NCBI GenBank assembly: GCA_003446295.1
Contig: DMBB01000368.1
Location: forward strand, 1-5,670
From: Erysipelotrichaceae bacterium
GTDB taxonomy: Bacteria > Bacillota_I > Bacilli_A > Erysipelotrichales > Erysipelotrichaceae
Reading direction: 5' to 3'
DNA: 5,670 bases
The notes beneath the pieces were generated by a model, which ran no database searches, was not told the DNA's origin, and saw only the letters and a list, made by a program, of their open reading frames with translations. Below, piece after piece: positions 1 to 5,519 of the stretch (position 1 is the first letter of the stretch; each line of letters opens with the position of its first letter). Made by a program: the position numbers and the translations under genes.

Positions 1-510
1 ACGATTTCAACCGGAATCGGCGGTGTTCTTGTTGTTGATGGCAAAACAGTATCCGGCAAGCATGGATTTGGCGGTGAGATTGCAAATATTATCATTGACC
101 GCAACAGGGAAAAGATCAATTATCTGAATGTCGGCGCGGTTGAAAATGAATGCAGCGGCACAGCGATCAAGCGCAAGGCTGAAGCTGCTATTCCGGAAAA
201 AGATTTCCCTCACACAGGCATAGTGTTTGAATGTGCTGAAGATGGTGATGAAAGAGCTCAGGCAATCGTCGAAGGCATGGAAAAGGATCTTGGCCAGCTG
301 TTCGCTACGATCGCGTGTGTCTGTGATCCGGATATTTTCATCCTTGGCGGCGGTATGATGAAGTCTGCAGATAAGTTCCTGCCGGGCGTTGTTGCAAACT
401 TCAAGGAAATGTCCCATACTGCAGTACATGATACGCCGTTTGTGATTGCCGGGCTGGATGAACCCGGAATCATCGGTGCAGCAATGCTGCCGGTCAGCCA
501 GGGCAAATAA
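1..510 (+). CDS. ROK-family sugar kinase/regulator, C-terminal part (5' end outside window)
   Basis: This is the last 169 residues of a ROK (repressor/ORF/kinase) protein; full-length members have about 290-320. ROK kinases phosphorylate glucose, fructose, N-acetylmannosamine and similar sugars in the cytoplasm with ATP. Visible landmarks, counted from the first residue in the window, are the STGIGG phosphate loop (3-8), GGEIAN (24-29) matching the family GEIGH block, VENECSGTA (47-55) matching the E-x-x-x-SG-x-A helix, and the C-terminal DPDIFILGGG (109-118). The catalytic Asp lies upstream, outside the window. The family zinc site (His of GEIGH plus three Cys of CxCGxxGCxE) is absent: the His position is Asn29 and no Cys sits in the 39-46 stretch. 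No helix-turn-helix can be judged because the N-terminus is missing. The stop is TAA and a terminator follows 21 bp later, so this gene ends its own transcript. The ROK assignment is firm; the substrate is unknown. Confidence 0.88.
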   Translation, partial: TISTGIGGVLVVDGKTVSGKHGFGGEIANIIIDRNREKINYLNVGAVENECSGTAIKRKAEAAIPEKDFPHTGIVFECAEDGDERAQAIVEGMEKDLGQLFATIACVCDPDIFILGGGMMKSADKFLPGVVANFKEMSHTAVHDTPFVIAGLDEPGIIGAAMLPVSQGK

Positions 511-531
511 ACCTGTTTATCTAAGTGCTTG

Positions 532-560
532 AACACCGCTGAAATATGCGGTGTTTTTTT
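532..560 (+). terminator. Rho-independent terminator after the ROK gene
   Basis: A perfect 8-bp inverted repeat AACACCGC/GCGGTGTT (532-539 and 548-555) encloses an 8-nt loop. A run of seven T follows (554-560). It lies 21 bp after the ROK stop codon and separates that gene from the downstream operon. Confidence 0.9.
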
Positions 561-578
561 GCGGGTGAGTGTGCTGCT

Positions 579-606
579 TTGCGCTCTTGCGAGGATGATG
601 TAAAAT
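579..606 (+). promoter_or_regulatory. Possible promoter of the four-gene + operon
   Basis: TAAAAT (601-606) is one mismatch from the -10 consensus. TTGCGC (579-584) is a weak -35, with a 16-bp spacer. A promoter must lie in the 52 bp between the terminator and the start codon unless transcription reads through, and this is the best pair I see. It would place the transcription start at about 612-613, at the ATG itself, giving a nearly leaderless mRNA. The weak -35 keeps confidence low. Confidence 0.25.
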
Positions 607-616
607 GATTCCATGA
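591..616 (+). promoter_or_regulatory. Shine-Dalgarno and 3-codon leader ORF overlapping the next start
   Basis: GAGGA (591-595) lies 9 nt before an ATG at 605. That ATG opens a tiny frame, Met-Ile-Pro-stop, whose TGA (614-616) overlaps the ATG of the metallophosphoesterase (613-615) as ATGA. For the real gene the Shine-Dalgarno would sit 17 nt away, which is too far, so initiation might be coupled to the tiny frame. This is inference from spacing. It conflicts with the promoter proposed at 579-606, so at most one of the two readings is right. Confidence 0.3.
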
Positions 617-1446
617 AACTGAAAACTATCCTTGCAGGAAGCGCTGCGGCGGCTGCAGCTATTACAGCAGCGGGTCTTCCTTATAACAAAATCGATACAA
701 CATATTACCGCCTGAGTTCCGGCAAGATCAAAAATGATATGAGGATCATTGTGCTTGCCGACCTCCATGACCAGGATTACGGGGAAAACATGGAGAAACT
801 GACGGAAAAGATCCATCCGCTGAAGCCGGATCTGATATTGCTGCCGGGAGATCTTTGCGAAGAAAAAAAGAATGACGTACATTCTTTCTGTCTGATCGAT
901 CAGCTGAAGCAATATCCGATGATCTATTCGACAGGCAATCATGAAGAACACAGACCTGATCTTCCCACATTGCTTTATAAGATCAGAAAAATGGGTGTTT
1001 CGATACCGGAACAACGAAGCGATATTCTGGATATCTGCGGCAATGCCTTGGAAATTGTTGCTTTGCCGTGTGTGAAAAGAGAATCTTTCTATGATCCTGC
1101 GGAAGTCAATGGAAGATTCAGAACTGAAGCATTTCGTATATTGATGTCACACAGACCGAACTGGGTGGGACTGTATGGACAGATCGATTGTGATCTGATC
1201 GTGAGCGGCCATGCTCATGGCGGGCAATGGAGATGTCCGCCGCTTCACAGGGGACTGGTTGCTCCGTCCGTGGGTTTGTTCCCGGAATATACGGAGGGAA
1301 TCCATGATATCAACGGAAGAAAGATGCTGATCAGCCGTGGTTTGACAAAAAAGACGCATGGTGTGATCAGGTTATTCAATAATCCTGAGATCGTAGTGCT
1401 GGATCTCACGGGGGGAAAGGAAAATGCTGAAGAAGTTGCCGCCTGA
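613..1446 (+). CDS. Membrane-anchored metallophosphoesterase (YkuE-like)
   Basis: A 277-residue calcineurin-like metallophosphoesterase that would hydrolyse phosphoesters with two metal ions. All family motifs are visible: D50-x-H52 (LADLHD), GD at 79-80, GNHE at 108-111, H180 in MSHRP, and GHAHGG at 199-204, with H200 and H202 as the last metal ligands. Residues 4-21 are a short Ala-rich hydrophobic stretch after two Lys, which suggests a signal anchor or uncleaved leader, so the catalytic domain is probably outside the membrane. This arrangement resembles the YkuE group, often tied to lipid or lipid-A-type substrates, but the substrate is not readable here. ATG 613 is the first in-frame start after a stop at 601-603. 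Met43 is an alternative but would delete the leader. It is the first gene of the operon and overlaps the next gene by 23 bp. Confidence 0.88.
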   Translation: MKLKTILAGSAAAAAAITAAGLPYNKIDTTYYRLSSGKIKNDMRIIVLADLHDQDYGENMEKLTEKIHPLKPDLILLPGDLCEEKKNDVHSFCLIDQLKQYPMIYSTGNHEEHRPDLPTLLYKIRKMGVSIPEQRSDILDICGNALEIVALPCVKRESFYDPAEVNGRFRTEAFRILMSHRPNWVGLYGQIDCDLIVSGHAHGGQWRCPPLHRGLVAPSVGLFPEYTEGIHDINGRKMLISRGLTKKTHGVIRLFNNPEIVVLDLTGGKENAEEVAA

Positions 1447-1873
1447 AGAAAAGGTGTATGAAGCGTTCTCTGCGATCGGTGATGGCAGGGTAGAGATGCA
1501 TGATGGTTTTGCTGTTGTAAGGTCTTCGGACGGTTCCAGGCAGTATACAGTTGAATGGGACGAAAACAAGTATACATCGGATGACAGTGCTACTTTTTGG
1601 CAGGGTTATCCCGGATATCCTGTAATTGCTGTGCTGATGCTTGAGGGCAGGCTTCCGCTGGATGAAGATGTGTGCAGGAAAATGAAAGGTGTTGCCTGGA
1701 AATCTCTGAATGATGCACATAAGCGCAATTATCGCGCAGCATTGGAGGAAGTGCTGAGCGGCCTGGAATCCCGGGGAATCGGTACTTCGGACATCAGAAA
1801 ACTTGCGGATCAGATAAATGAACAGCTTGCCTTACTGGATATTGAAACAGGCAGAAAGAAAAAAAAGAAATGA
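1424..1873 (+). CDS. Unrecognised 149-residue protein with Lys-rich tail
   Basis: I do not recognise a family. The protein is probably cytoplasmic, with no signal peptide or membrane helix. The N-terminal half (about 9-80) looks like an alpha/beta fold with a strand-rich section (VEMHDGFAVVRSS, then QYTVEWD) and a distinctive FWQGYPGYPVIAVLM block at 58-72. Residues 82-140 look helical and charged, with KSLNDAHKRNYRAALEEV at 93-110. It ends in five Lys (145-149). The start ATG has a G-rich Shine-Dalgarno (GGGGG, 1411-1415) 8 nt upstream, inside the 3' end of the metallophosphoesterase. The stop TGA overlaps the patatin start as ATGA. The tail codons contain an A-AAA-AAG heptamer in phase for -1 slippage, described separately. 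Overlaps on both sides and a sensible start site support a real gene; its function is unknown. Confidence 0.75.
   Translation: MLKKLPPEEKVYEAFSAIGDGRVEMHDGFAVVRSSDGSRQYTVEWDENKYTSDDSATFWQGYPGYPVIAVLMLEGRLPLDEDVCRKMKGVAWKSLNDAHKRNYRAALEEVLSGLESRGIGTSDIRKLADQINEQLALLDIETGRKKKKK
1861..1867 (+). promoter_or_regulatory. A-AAA-AAG slippery heptamer, candidate -1 frameshift site
   Basis: The run of eight A (1859-1866) followed by G contains A-AAA-AAG phased exactly as X-XXY-YYZ in the 149-residue gene (codons AAA 1862-1864 and AAG 1865-1867). A -1 slip enters the patatin frame at GAA (1867-1869) and then its ATG, so a fusion of about 434 residues would result. A weak AGG (1849-1851) lies 9 nt upstream. 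I see no good stem-loop at the usual 5-8 nt downstream. It may simply be Lys codons. Confidence 0.35.
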
Positions 1874-2727
1874 AAACAGGACTTGTACTGGAAGGCGGAG
1901 CGATGCGCGGGCTCTTTACAGCGGGGATACTTGATGTATTCATGGCTGAGAATATTACTTTTGACGGAACCATCGGCGTGTCGGCGGGTGCTGCTTTTGG
2001 CTGTAATTTAAAATCAAAGCAATACGGCAGAATATTGAGATATAATCTGCGTTTTGCAAAAGATAAGCGGTTCTGCAGTGTCGAATCACTGCTGTTTACA
2101 GGGGATCTGTACGGCGGAAAGTTCTGCTATGATACGCTTCCGAATCATCTGGATCGGTTTGATACTGATGCATTTGAAAAGGACCCCATGGAGTTCTATG
2201 TGGTGTGCACAAATGCGGAAACAGGAGAACCTGTTTATTACAAATGTACTGATGGTTTGAAACATGACATGCTGTATGTTCAGGGAAGTGCATCAATGCC
2301 TATCGTATCTAGACCTGTGGAAGCGGATGGGATGAAGCTGCTGGATGGCGGTATCAGTGACAGTATTCCGCTGAAGTATTTTGAATCGATCGGTTATGAA
2401 CGGAATATTCTGATCCTGACACAGCCAAGATCCTACCGAAAGAGTCCGCAGAAGGGCTTGTCAGTCATGAAAACTGCGTTGAAGCAGTATCCGGAGATTT
2501 ACCGTGATATGGAACGCAGGCATGAAGTATATAATGAGACGCTCGAATATATACGTGAACGTGAAGCGCAGGGAAAAGTTCTGGTGCTTTGTCCTGATGA
2601 GGCGCTTGGTATCGGAAGGATCTCGCATGATCGTGACGCACTCCGAAGGGTTTATATGACAGGAAGAGAGACTGCTGTCAGACATCTGGATGAAGTCAGA
2701 GCATTTCTGAATGAAAGCAGGCAGTGA
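1870..2727 (+). CDS. Patatin-like phospholipase, YjjU type
   Basis: A 285-residue patatin-family serine hydrolase, a predicted acyl hydrolase of phospholipids or other esters. The Ser-Asp dyad and oxyanion loop are present: EGGAMRG at 8-14 (oxyanion loop), GVSAG at 36-40 with nucleophile Ser38, and DGG at 159-161 with Asp159. The motif spacing and the opening GLVLEGGAMRGLFTAGILD match the bacterial YjjU-like group. There is no signal peptide, so it should act in the cytoplasm or at the inner membrane face. The ATG overlaps the previous stop as ATGA. Upstream is only A-rich sequence (AAAGAAAAAAAAGAA) with no GG-containing Shine-Dalgarno, so expression likely depends on re-initiation, or on frameshifting, from the upstream gene. 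Its own stop overlaps the start of the next gene. The family call is secure; the substrate is unknown. Confidence 0.9.
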   Translation: MKTGLVLEGGAMRGLFTAGILDVFMAENITFDGTIGVSAGAAFGCNLKSKQYGRILRYNLRFAKDKRFCSVESLLFTGDLYGGKFCYDTLPNHLDRFDTDAFEKDPMEFYVVCTNAETGEPVYYKCTDGLKHDMLYVQGSASMPIVSRPVEADGMKLLDGGISDSIPLKYFESIGYERNILILTQPRSYRKSPQKGLSVMKTALKQYPEIYRDMERRHEVYNETLEYIREREAQGKVLVLCPDEALGIGRISHDRDALRRVYMTGRETAVRHLDEVRAFLNESRQ

Positions 2728-3218
2728 TGGAACGGCAGGAGATACTGCGCATGCTTGATGCCAGCGGTATTGTTTACCGGATCGCTGAACATCCTGCGGT
2801 GCATACAATGGAAGAAATGCATGCAATCCATCTTGAACAGGAGGATGCAGTGGCACGGAATCTGTTTCTGAGGGATGACAAAAAGCGGAACTGGTATCTG
2901 ATCGTTCTGCATGGAGACAGACCGGTCGATCTGAAGGAACTGCGTCAGATAATCGGTTCCAGGCCTCTTTCATTTGCGTCAGAGGCTTCTCTGAATGAGA
3001 TCCTCGGTCTTCAGAAAGGAGCGGTTACGCCGCTTGGAGCATTGAATGATGGCAGACACATCGTTCAGGTCCTGATCGATGATGAATACCGTCATCAGAT
3101 CATCGGTGTGCATCCCGAAAGCAATACTGCAACGATATGGATAAATTGTGATGATCTGGTGTGTTTCCTGCAGGAATACGGCTCGCCAGTCAGGTGGCTG
3201 GAATTAAAAAACGGATAA
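2727..3218 (+). CDS. PrdX/ProX-type aminoacyl-tRNA deacylase (Ala-tRNA-Pro editing)
   Basis: A 163-residue free-standing protein of the YbaK/INS editing superfamily, closest to PrdX/ProXp-ala, which hydrolyses Ala mischarged on tRNA-Pro. Visible marks are HTMEE (26-30), RNLFLRDDKKRN (44-55), YLIVLHGDRPVDL (57-69) and GAVTPLGALND (98-108). Length fits the free-standing family (about 160-170). The residue before NLFL is Arg44, where relatives I recall have the superfamily's functional Lys. The start is either ATG 2727, sharing one base with the patatin TGA (TGATG), or GTG 2724, one residue longer. I prefer ATG because AGG at 2719-2721 lies 5 nt before it. This is the last gene of the operon. 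Its TAA lies within the arm of the convergent hairpin at 3211-3230. Confidence 0.87.
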   Translation: MERQEILRMLDASGIVYRIAEHPAVHTMEEMHAIHLEQEDAVARNLFLRDDKKRNWYLIVLHGDRPVDLKELRQIIGSRPLSFASEASLNEILGLQKGAVTPLGALNDGRHIVQVLIDDEYRHQIIGVHPESNTATIWINCDDLVCFLQEYGSPVRWLELKNG

Positions 3219-3231
3219 TTGCTTATCCGTT
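3206..3231 (-). terminator. Convergent terminator hairpin spanning both stop codons
   Basis: A perfect 8-bp inverted repeat ACGGATAA/TTATCCGT (3211-3218 and 3223-3230) with a 4-nt loop; A3210-T3231 could add a ninth pair. Read on the - strand it is followed by a T run (complement of 3206-3210), making it a good terminator for alr. Read on + it is followed by TAAACTGCTTTT, a poor T tract, so it would terminate the + operon less well. The left arm holds the deacylase stop (3216-3218), and the last base of the right arm belongs to the alr stop (3230-3232). Confidence 0.75.
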
Positions 3232-4333
3232 AAACTGCTTTTGCACTAAGGCGTTCGTTAGCTTCTTCAGCACGAATGCCATTTTTGATATAGACTCTTG
3301 TGACTCTTCCGCTGATCAGACACATGATCTCATATGGAATGGTATTCAGTTCCTCAGCCATTTTTTCGATCGGAATGGTTTTGCCGAATATTTCAACCAG
3401 TGCATTTTCCGGTTTGTATTCCGGAAGCTTCAGCATGACCTGATCCATGCAGACGCGGCCGACCACCTCGGCAGGCGTTCCGTCAACCATGACATATCTG
3501 CCTTGGTTGGCTCTGATAAAACCGTCTGCATATCCGATCGGGGCTGTGGCGATGATCTCTTCTCCTGATGTGACATATGTGGAACCGTATCCGATCGGTT
3601 CACCGGGTCCGAGTGTTTTGACCATGAATATTCTTGTGTACAATCCCAAAGCAGGTTTGAGGTCGTGATTGAAAGATGAGATACCGTACATTGCGATACC
3701 GATCCTGCAGGCATTGCTGAGCGGGTCACGGAAGGACAGTGATGCATCGGAATTATCGCAATGGATCCATCTGAACGGATAATCCATGGCTTTGACTGCC
3801 TGCGAGAACAGATCATACTGTTTCATGGTCATCTCTTCATCTGTATCTGCTTTGGCAAAATGAGTAAAGATTCCGTCAAGACTGCATCCTCTCAGCATCA
3901 GCAGTCCTTTTGCTTTTTTCAGTTCGTCAATGTCCTTGAAGCCGATCCTGTTCATACCGGTCTCAACTTTCAGATGCACTTTCAGTCCTGTGCAGTTTTT
4001 GCTGGTGACGCCTTTTACCCATTTGGTCGAGTAGGCTGTGACACTGATGCTGTTCTGGATCAGGACCGGAATATCTGAAGGGTCGGTCGCACCTAAAATC
4101 AGCAGTTCACCGCTGTATCCCTGGTTTCTCAGCATCATTGCTTCATCCAGACTGGATACAGCAATCATAGATGCGCCGGCTTCAATGACTGTTTTAGCGA
4201 CCTGGATGTCTCCGCATCCGTATGCATCGGCTTTTAATACTGCAATCAGGCGTTTCCCGCAGACTGCTTTGATCGTTTTGATATTTTCTGAAATTGCATC
4301 GAGATCAATTTCCATCCATGTTTTTCTGTACAT
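3230..4333 (-). CDS. alr: Alanine racemase
   Basis: A 367-residue PLP-dependent racemase converting L-Ala to D-Ala for peptidoglycan, in the cytoplasm; the usual length is about 360-390. The PLP lysine is K34 in AVLKADAYGCG (31-41). Other family marks are VETGMNRIG (123-131), THF (157-159), NSDASL (194-199), R210 in CRIGIAMYG, the catalytic Tyr249 in GYGSTY (248-253), GYADGF (267-272), CMDQ (295-298) and ISGRVTRVY (340-348). No residue of the active site appears lost. I start at ATG 4333, where MYRKTWMEIDL matches the family N-terminus. A purine-rich GGAAAAGAGAA lies upstream as a weak Shine-Dalgarno. The reading frame stays open further upstream into the phosphatase gene, but that extension looks non-coding. 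It is separated from the phosphatase by 40 bp that contain an extended -10 promoter. Confidence 0.96.
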   Translation of the reverse strand: MYRKTWMEIDLDAISENIKTIKAVCGKRLIAVLKADAYGCGDIQVAKTVIEAGASMIAVSSLDEAMMLRNQGYSGELLILGATDPSDIPVLIQNSISVTAYSTKWVKGVTSKNCTGLKVHLKVETGMNRIGFKDIDELKKAKGLLMLRGCSLDGIFTHFAKADTDEEMTMKQYDLFSQAVKAMDYPFRWIHCDNSDASLSFRDPLSNACRIGIAMYGISSFNHDLKPALGLYTRIFMVKTLGPGEPIGYGSTYVTSGEEIIATAPIGYADGFIRANQGRYVMVDGTPAEVVGRVCMDQVMLKLPEYKPENALVEIFGKTIPIEKMAEELNTIPYEIMCLISGRVTRVYIKNGIRAEEANERLSAKAV

Positions 4334-4361
4334 ATGATTCTCTTTTCCGTTAGATGTTAAA

Positions 4362-4370
4362 AGTATAACA
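4362..4370 (-). promoter_or_regulatory. Extended -10 promoter for alr
   Basis: On the - strand TGT-TATACT gives a TGn extended -10 (TGT at 4370-4368, TATACT at 4367-4362). TATACT is one mismatch from consensus. No recognisable -35 lies 17 bp upstream, which is acceptable for extended -10 promoters. The start would be about 4355, leaving a leader of roughly 22 nt before the alr ATG. alr could therefore be transcribed alone as well as with the phosphatase. Confidence 0.45.
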
Positions 4371-4373
4371 CAC

Positions 4374-5165
4374 TCATTCGAGATAGAGCTCACGCAGGTG
4401 TTCAAGTTGTGCTGCGTCAATACCGTATTCAGCTTCCAGATATGCTTCAAATGTCTGATATCGTTCGAAAATCAGGTCGAGCATGCTGTCAGCGACAGCC
4501 CGCTGCACTCCGGCGCCTGCAGTGTAGCGGTATTTTGCTGTTTTGCTGATAGCTGTCAGAAGTTTATGCTTTTGCAGAGTCGCTTCAATGTTATCGGCGT
4601 AATAAACGTTGGTCAGTTCATAATCAACCAGAGCAGTTTCCCGGTCAACTCCCAGTGACATCAGGATCAGAATCGCAGCGACACCGGTTCTGTCTTTTCC
4701 GGCAGCGCAATGGAAGAACATCGGAATCTGCTGCTGTTCCAGCAGTTTAAACATCATCTGAAACGCTTTGTTGTGAAACGGCATAGCATTGTAAACATCA
4801 TTCGTGATGATGCCTCTGATCAGTCTGAACAGTGTTATAAACTTATGGGTCAATTTTTCGATTGTACCGGGTGAATAATCTATTTCGTTGCCATACCGGT
4901 CAATACTTGCACATTGTCTGTAATAGGATGCAGATGAAGGGATATATTCCGGATTATGTTCACTCTCATTTTTTGAGCGGAAATCCAGTACGGTTTTCAG
5001 ATTCAGTTCATCGATCTTCTTTGTGTCAGATTCACTCAGTCCGCATAAAGCAGGGCCGCGGAATAAAAGACCATATTTTACATGACGGTTGTCTGCAGCG
5101 GCATATCCGCCTAAATCCCGGAAATTCTTTACATTGTCGAAAGACATCTGTTCACCTGGCTTCAT
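4374..5165 (-). CDS. Tyrosine-phosphatase-like protein (Y_phosphatase3 / LipA type)
   Basis: A 263-residue cysteine phosphatase. The P-loop HCAAGKDRTG (152-161) carries nucleophile Cys153 and Arg159. The N-terminal NFRDLGGY (14-21) and VLDFRS (59-64) blocks are typical of this single-domain group, whose members dephosphorylate phosphotyrosine and in some cases phosphoinositides. No signal peptide or membrane helix is seen, so it is probably cytoplasmic, though some relatives are secreted effectors. ATG 5165 is preceded by GGGAGG (5175-5170) with a 4-nt gap. ATG 5147, preceded by AGGTGA, is a possible later start that costs six residues. It follows the tRNA array and precedes alr in the same direction. 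Its physiological substrate cannot be read from the sequence. Confidence 0.88.
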   Translation of the reverse strand: MKPGEQMSFDNVKNFRDLGGYAAADNRHVKYGLLFRGPALCGLSESDTKKIDELNLKTVLDFRSKNESEHNPEYIPSSASYYRQCASIDRYGNEIDYSPGTIEKLTHKFITLFRLIRGIITNDVYNAMPFHNKAFQMMFKLLEQQQIPMFFHCAAGKDRTGVAAILILMSLGVDRETALVDYELTNVYYADNIEATLQKHKLLTAISKTAKYRYTAGAGVQRAVADSMLDLIFERYQTFEAYLEAEYGIDAAQLEHLRELYLE

Positions 5166-5169
5166 ATGA

Positions 5170-5175
5170 CCTCCC
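5170..5175 (-). promoter_or_regulatory. Ribosome binding site of the phosphatase gene
   Basis: GGGAGG on the - strand, near-perfect to the 16S 3' end, 4 nt before ATG 5165. It favours that start over the in-frame ATG upstream within the tRNA terminator and over ATG 5147. Confidence 0.7.
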
Positions 5176-5182
5176 AAACACA

Positions 5183-5209
5183 ATTGTAAACAAAAAATGG
5201 CTTTGTCAG
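5183..5209 (-). promoter_or_regulatory. Possible phosphatase promoter, -35 inside the tRNA terminator
   Basis: On the - strand CTGACA (5209-5204, one mismatch from TTGACA) and TACAAT (5188-5183, one mismatch from TATAAT) are separated by 15 bp, shorter than the usual 17. The -35 lies in the loop and stem of the hairpin at 5192-5218. Box quality is good but the spacing is poor. Confidence 0.35.
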
Positions 5210-5218
5210 CCATTTTTT
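5192..5218 (-). terminator. Terminator of the tRNA array
   Basis: An 11-bp perfect inverted repeat, AAAAAATGGCT/AGCCATTTTTT (5192-5202 and 5208-5218), with a 5-nt loop. On the - strand it lies 3 bp after the CCA of tRNA-Gly and ends in six T. Its A/T arms make it symmetrical, so it could work in either direction, but no + gene feeds into it. Confidence 0.85.
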
Positions 5219-5221
5219 ATA

Positions 5222-5295
5222 TGGAGCGAGTGAGGAGAATCGGACTCCCATATACAGCTTGGAAGGCTGTCGTTCTACCACTGAACTACACTCGC
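5222..5295 (-). tRNA. tRNA-Gly (anticodon TCC)
   Basis: The cloverleaf folds completely: acceptor GCGAGTG/CACTCGC, D arm GTTC/GAAC with GG in the loop, anticodon arm ACAGC-CTTCCAA-GCTGT giving TCC, a 4-nt variable loop, T arm GGGAG/CTCCT, discriminator T and encoded CCA. The T loop reads TCCGATT, so position 55 is C where U (pseudouridine) is expected. Pair 49-65 is G-U. It is the last tRNA of the array, directly before the terminator. Confidence 0.95.
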
Positions 5296-5307
5296 AACAT
5301 CGATAAG

Positions 5308-5383
5308 TGGTGTCCCGGAGGCGAATCGAACGCCCGACCCACTGATTAAAAGTCAGTTGCTCTACCACCTGAGCTACCAGGAC
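5308..5383 (-). tRNA. tRNA-Lys (anticodon TTT)
   Basis: Acceptor GTCCTGG/CCGGGAC (one G-U pair), D arm GCTC/GAGC, anticodon loop CTTTTAA giving TTT, T loop TTCGATT, discriminator A and encoded CCA; 76 nt. It is 12 nt from tRNA-Gly and 46 nt from tRNA-Tyr. Confidence 0.97.
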
Positions 5384-5429
5384 ATTGGTGGTACTATACA
5401 ATATCCGCACAACGGATGAAATATCACAA
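5384..5429 (-). other. Long tRNA spacer with a small hairpin
   Basis: This 46-nt gap is much longer than the other spacers in the array (3, 5 and 12 nt). It holds a 5-bp inverted repeat ATCCG/CGGAT (5403-5407 and 5413-5417) with no T run after it, so it is not a terminator. TATAGT on the - strand (5398-5393) resembles a -10, but no good -35 precedes it and the start would be only about 3 nt before tRNA-Lys. It may be a processing spacer. Confidence 0.35.
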
Positions 5430-5514
5430 TGGTGGAGAAGGGCGGTTTCGAACCACCGAACCCGGAGGGATCTGATTTACAGTCAGACGCGTTTAGCCAC
5501 TTCGCTACTTCTCC
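5430..5514 (-). tRNA. tRNA-Tyr (anticodon GTA)
   Basis: Acceptor GGAGAAG/CTTCTCC, anticodon loop CTGTAAA giving GTA, a long variable arm as in bacterial class II tRNA-Tyr, T loop TTCGAAA, discriminator A and encoded CCA; 85 nt. Confidence 0.97.
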
Positions 5515-5519
5515 ACAAA

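Noticed and set aside
517..1014. Long - strand frame opposite the metallophosphoesterase
   Set aside because: It is a shadow of the + gene, crosses its 5' region and the terminator, and shows no recognisable motif.
1898..1914. GAGC/GCTC inverted repeat as a frameshift-stimulating stem for the A-AAA-AAG site
   Set aside because: The stem is only 4 bp and begins about 30 nt downstream, not at the usual 5-8 nt.
3161..3568. + strand frame over the 3' end of alr
   Set aside because: It is antisense to a clear alanine racemase and spans the convergent terminator.
4334..4450. N-terminal extension of alanine racemase by 39 residues to an upstream ATG
   Set aside because: It overlaps the end of the phosphatase gene, lacks family similarity, and the promoter and family N-terminus both fit ATG 4333.
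5166..5213. 16-residue upstream extension of the phosphatase
   Set aside because: Its start lies inside the terminator hairpin, and a strong Shine-Dalgarno precedes ATG 5165 instead.
5162..5410. Open frame on the - strand across tRNA-Lys, tRNA-Gly and the terminator
   Set aside because: It reads through two structural RNA genes and a hairpin, so it is not a credible protein.
5403..5417. Short inverted repeat between tRNA-Tyr and tRNA-Lys as a terminator
   Set aside because: The stem is only 5 bp with no T tract, and it lies inside an otherwise continuous tRNA array.
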